DNA of 64,000 nucleotides. Source: Vibrio atypicus (GTDB taxonomy: Bacteria > Pseudomonadota > Gammaproteobacteria > Enterobacterales > Vibrionaceae). This document shows positions 63,830 through 64,000 of this stretch, one piece after another. The translations under genes and the position numbers were made by a program. The first letter of the stretch is position 1. The number at the start of each line of letters is the position of its first letter. The notes under the pieces were generated by a model, which saw only the letters and a list, made by a program, of their open reading frames with translations, had not been told where the DNA came from and searched no databases. The stretch is taken from the NCBI RefSeq assembly GCF_009811315.1, contig NZ_BLID01000005.1, positions 1-64,000 on the forward strand, read 5' to 3'.

Positions 63830-64000
63830 TCATTCGATTTCTGCGCTTAACACACCATATTTTCGCTCATACCTAGGCAACATACTCTCGTTACCGAGCA
63901 AACCGCCTTGGTGAATGTATATCAGCGTTTTATCTTGATTATCAGGATACCAATATTGTAGACATTGCCACATCATAGGGTCGTAGAGAAGGTCAAATTC
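63830..64000 (-). CDS. ACC deaminase / D-cysteine desulfhydrase-like protein (3' end only)
   Basis: The minus-strand frame enters from the window edge and ends at the TGA 63830-63832. The last 56 residues include DPMMWQCLQYWYPDNQDKTL and then IYIHQGGLLGNESMLPRYE. The GG-x-x-GNESM motif near the C-terminus is diagnostic of the PLP-dependent ACC deaminase/D-cysteine desulfhydrase family. The catalytic Lys and PLP site lie outside the window, so the reaction cannot be narrowed. Confidence 0.8.
   Translation of the reverse strand, partial: EFDLLYDPMMWQCLQYWYPDNQDKTLIYIHQGGLLGNESMLPRYERKYGVLSAEIE

Noticed and set aside
1..64000. CRISPR arrays, rRNA genes or a plasmid/phage replication origin
   Set aside because: No regularly spaced repeats, rRNA-like sequence or iteron cluster was seen anywhere in the window.

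Overview
The window is bacterial chromosome, almost certainly from the genus Vibrio. The gene order (ruvCAB, cydABX-ybgE, ybgC-tolQRAB-pal-cpoB, nadA, alaE, and a fructose-family PTS/manA block) and the protein sequences are typical Vibrionaceae; the Harveyi clade is my guess. Coding density is high. Most of the DNA is core-like or regulon-like. Two places look accessory: the extreme left edge and about 21.1-26.4 kb.

Layout. 0-1 kb: the 3' end of an IS30-type insertion sequence abuts, and seems to have decapitated, a GH36 alpha-galactosidase gene. 1-3.4 kb: ruvC, an SOS (LexA) box, then ruvA-ruvB. 3.4-7 kb: a long leader with two perfect FNR-type boxes, then cytochrome bd oxidase (cydA, cydB, cydX, ybgE). 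7-12.5 kb: the Tol-Pal envelope operon. 12.6-13.7 kb: nadA. 13.8-17 kb: a four-gene module of potassium channel, DUF350 membrane protein, DUF1190 protein with a Gly-Gly end, and an ATP-grasp amidoligase of the glutathionylspermidine synthase type. 17-21 kb: a UPF0149 gene, a divergent hybrid kinase, alaE and tRNA-Ser(GGA).

21.1-26.4 kb, just downstream of the tRNA, carries recombinase remnants, an AT-rich unknown secreted protein with a small membrane partner, a NERD/zinc-ribbon protein, and a methyltransferase-HNH endonuclease pair. This is a plausible small defence island.

26.6-29 kb: nucleoside salvage (PnuC transporter plus phosphorylase) with a hairpin-rich leader, then a Crp/Fnr-type regulator. 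29.4-34.1 kb: lactate uptake and oxidation (LctP-family permease, lutABC). 34.2-37.7 kb: two LysR regulators, an old yellow enzyme and a small unknown. 37.7-46 kb: a readable sigma-54 circuit. A DctB-like kinase and DctD-like activator should act on three palindromes and a near-perfect -24/-12 promoter in front of a TAXI-type TRAP transporter and an LhgO-like 2-hydroxyacid oxidase.

46.7-56.4 kb: a fructose/mannose-family PTS block with EII proteins in three domain orders, manA, an AraC regulator, and an EIIA fused to an HPr-like domain that has lost its active-site histidine. 56.5-63.5 kb: a signalling block of HD-GYP response regulator, a 1317-residue hybrid kinase and a chemoreceptor. The kinase and chemoreceptor share a homologous periplasmic sensor domain. 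The right edge holds a DUF1496 gene and the 3' end of an ACC deaminase/D-cysteine desulfhydrase-like gene.

Functional names come from reading the translated sequences and recalling families. No database search was run.
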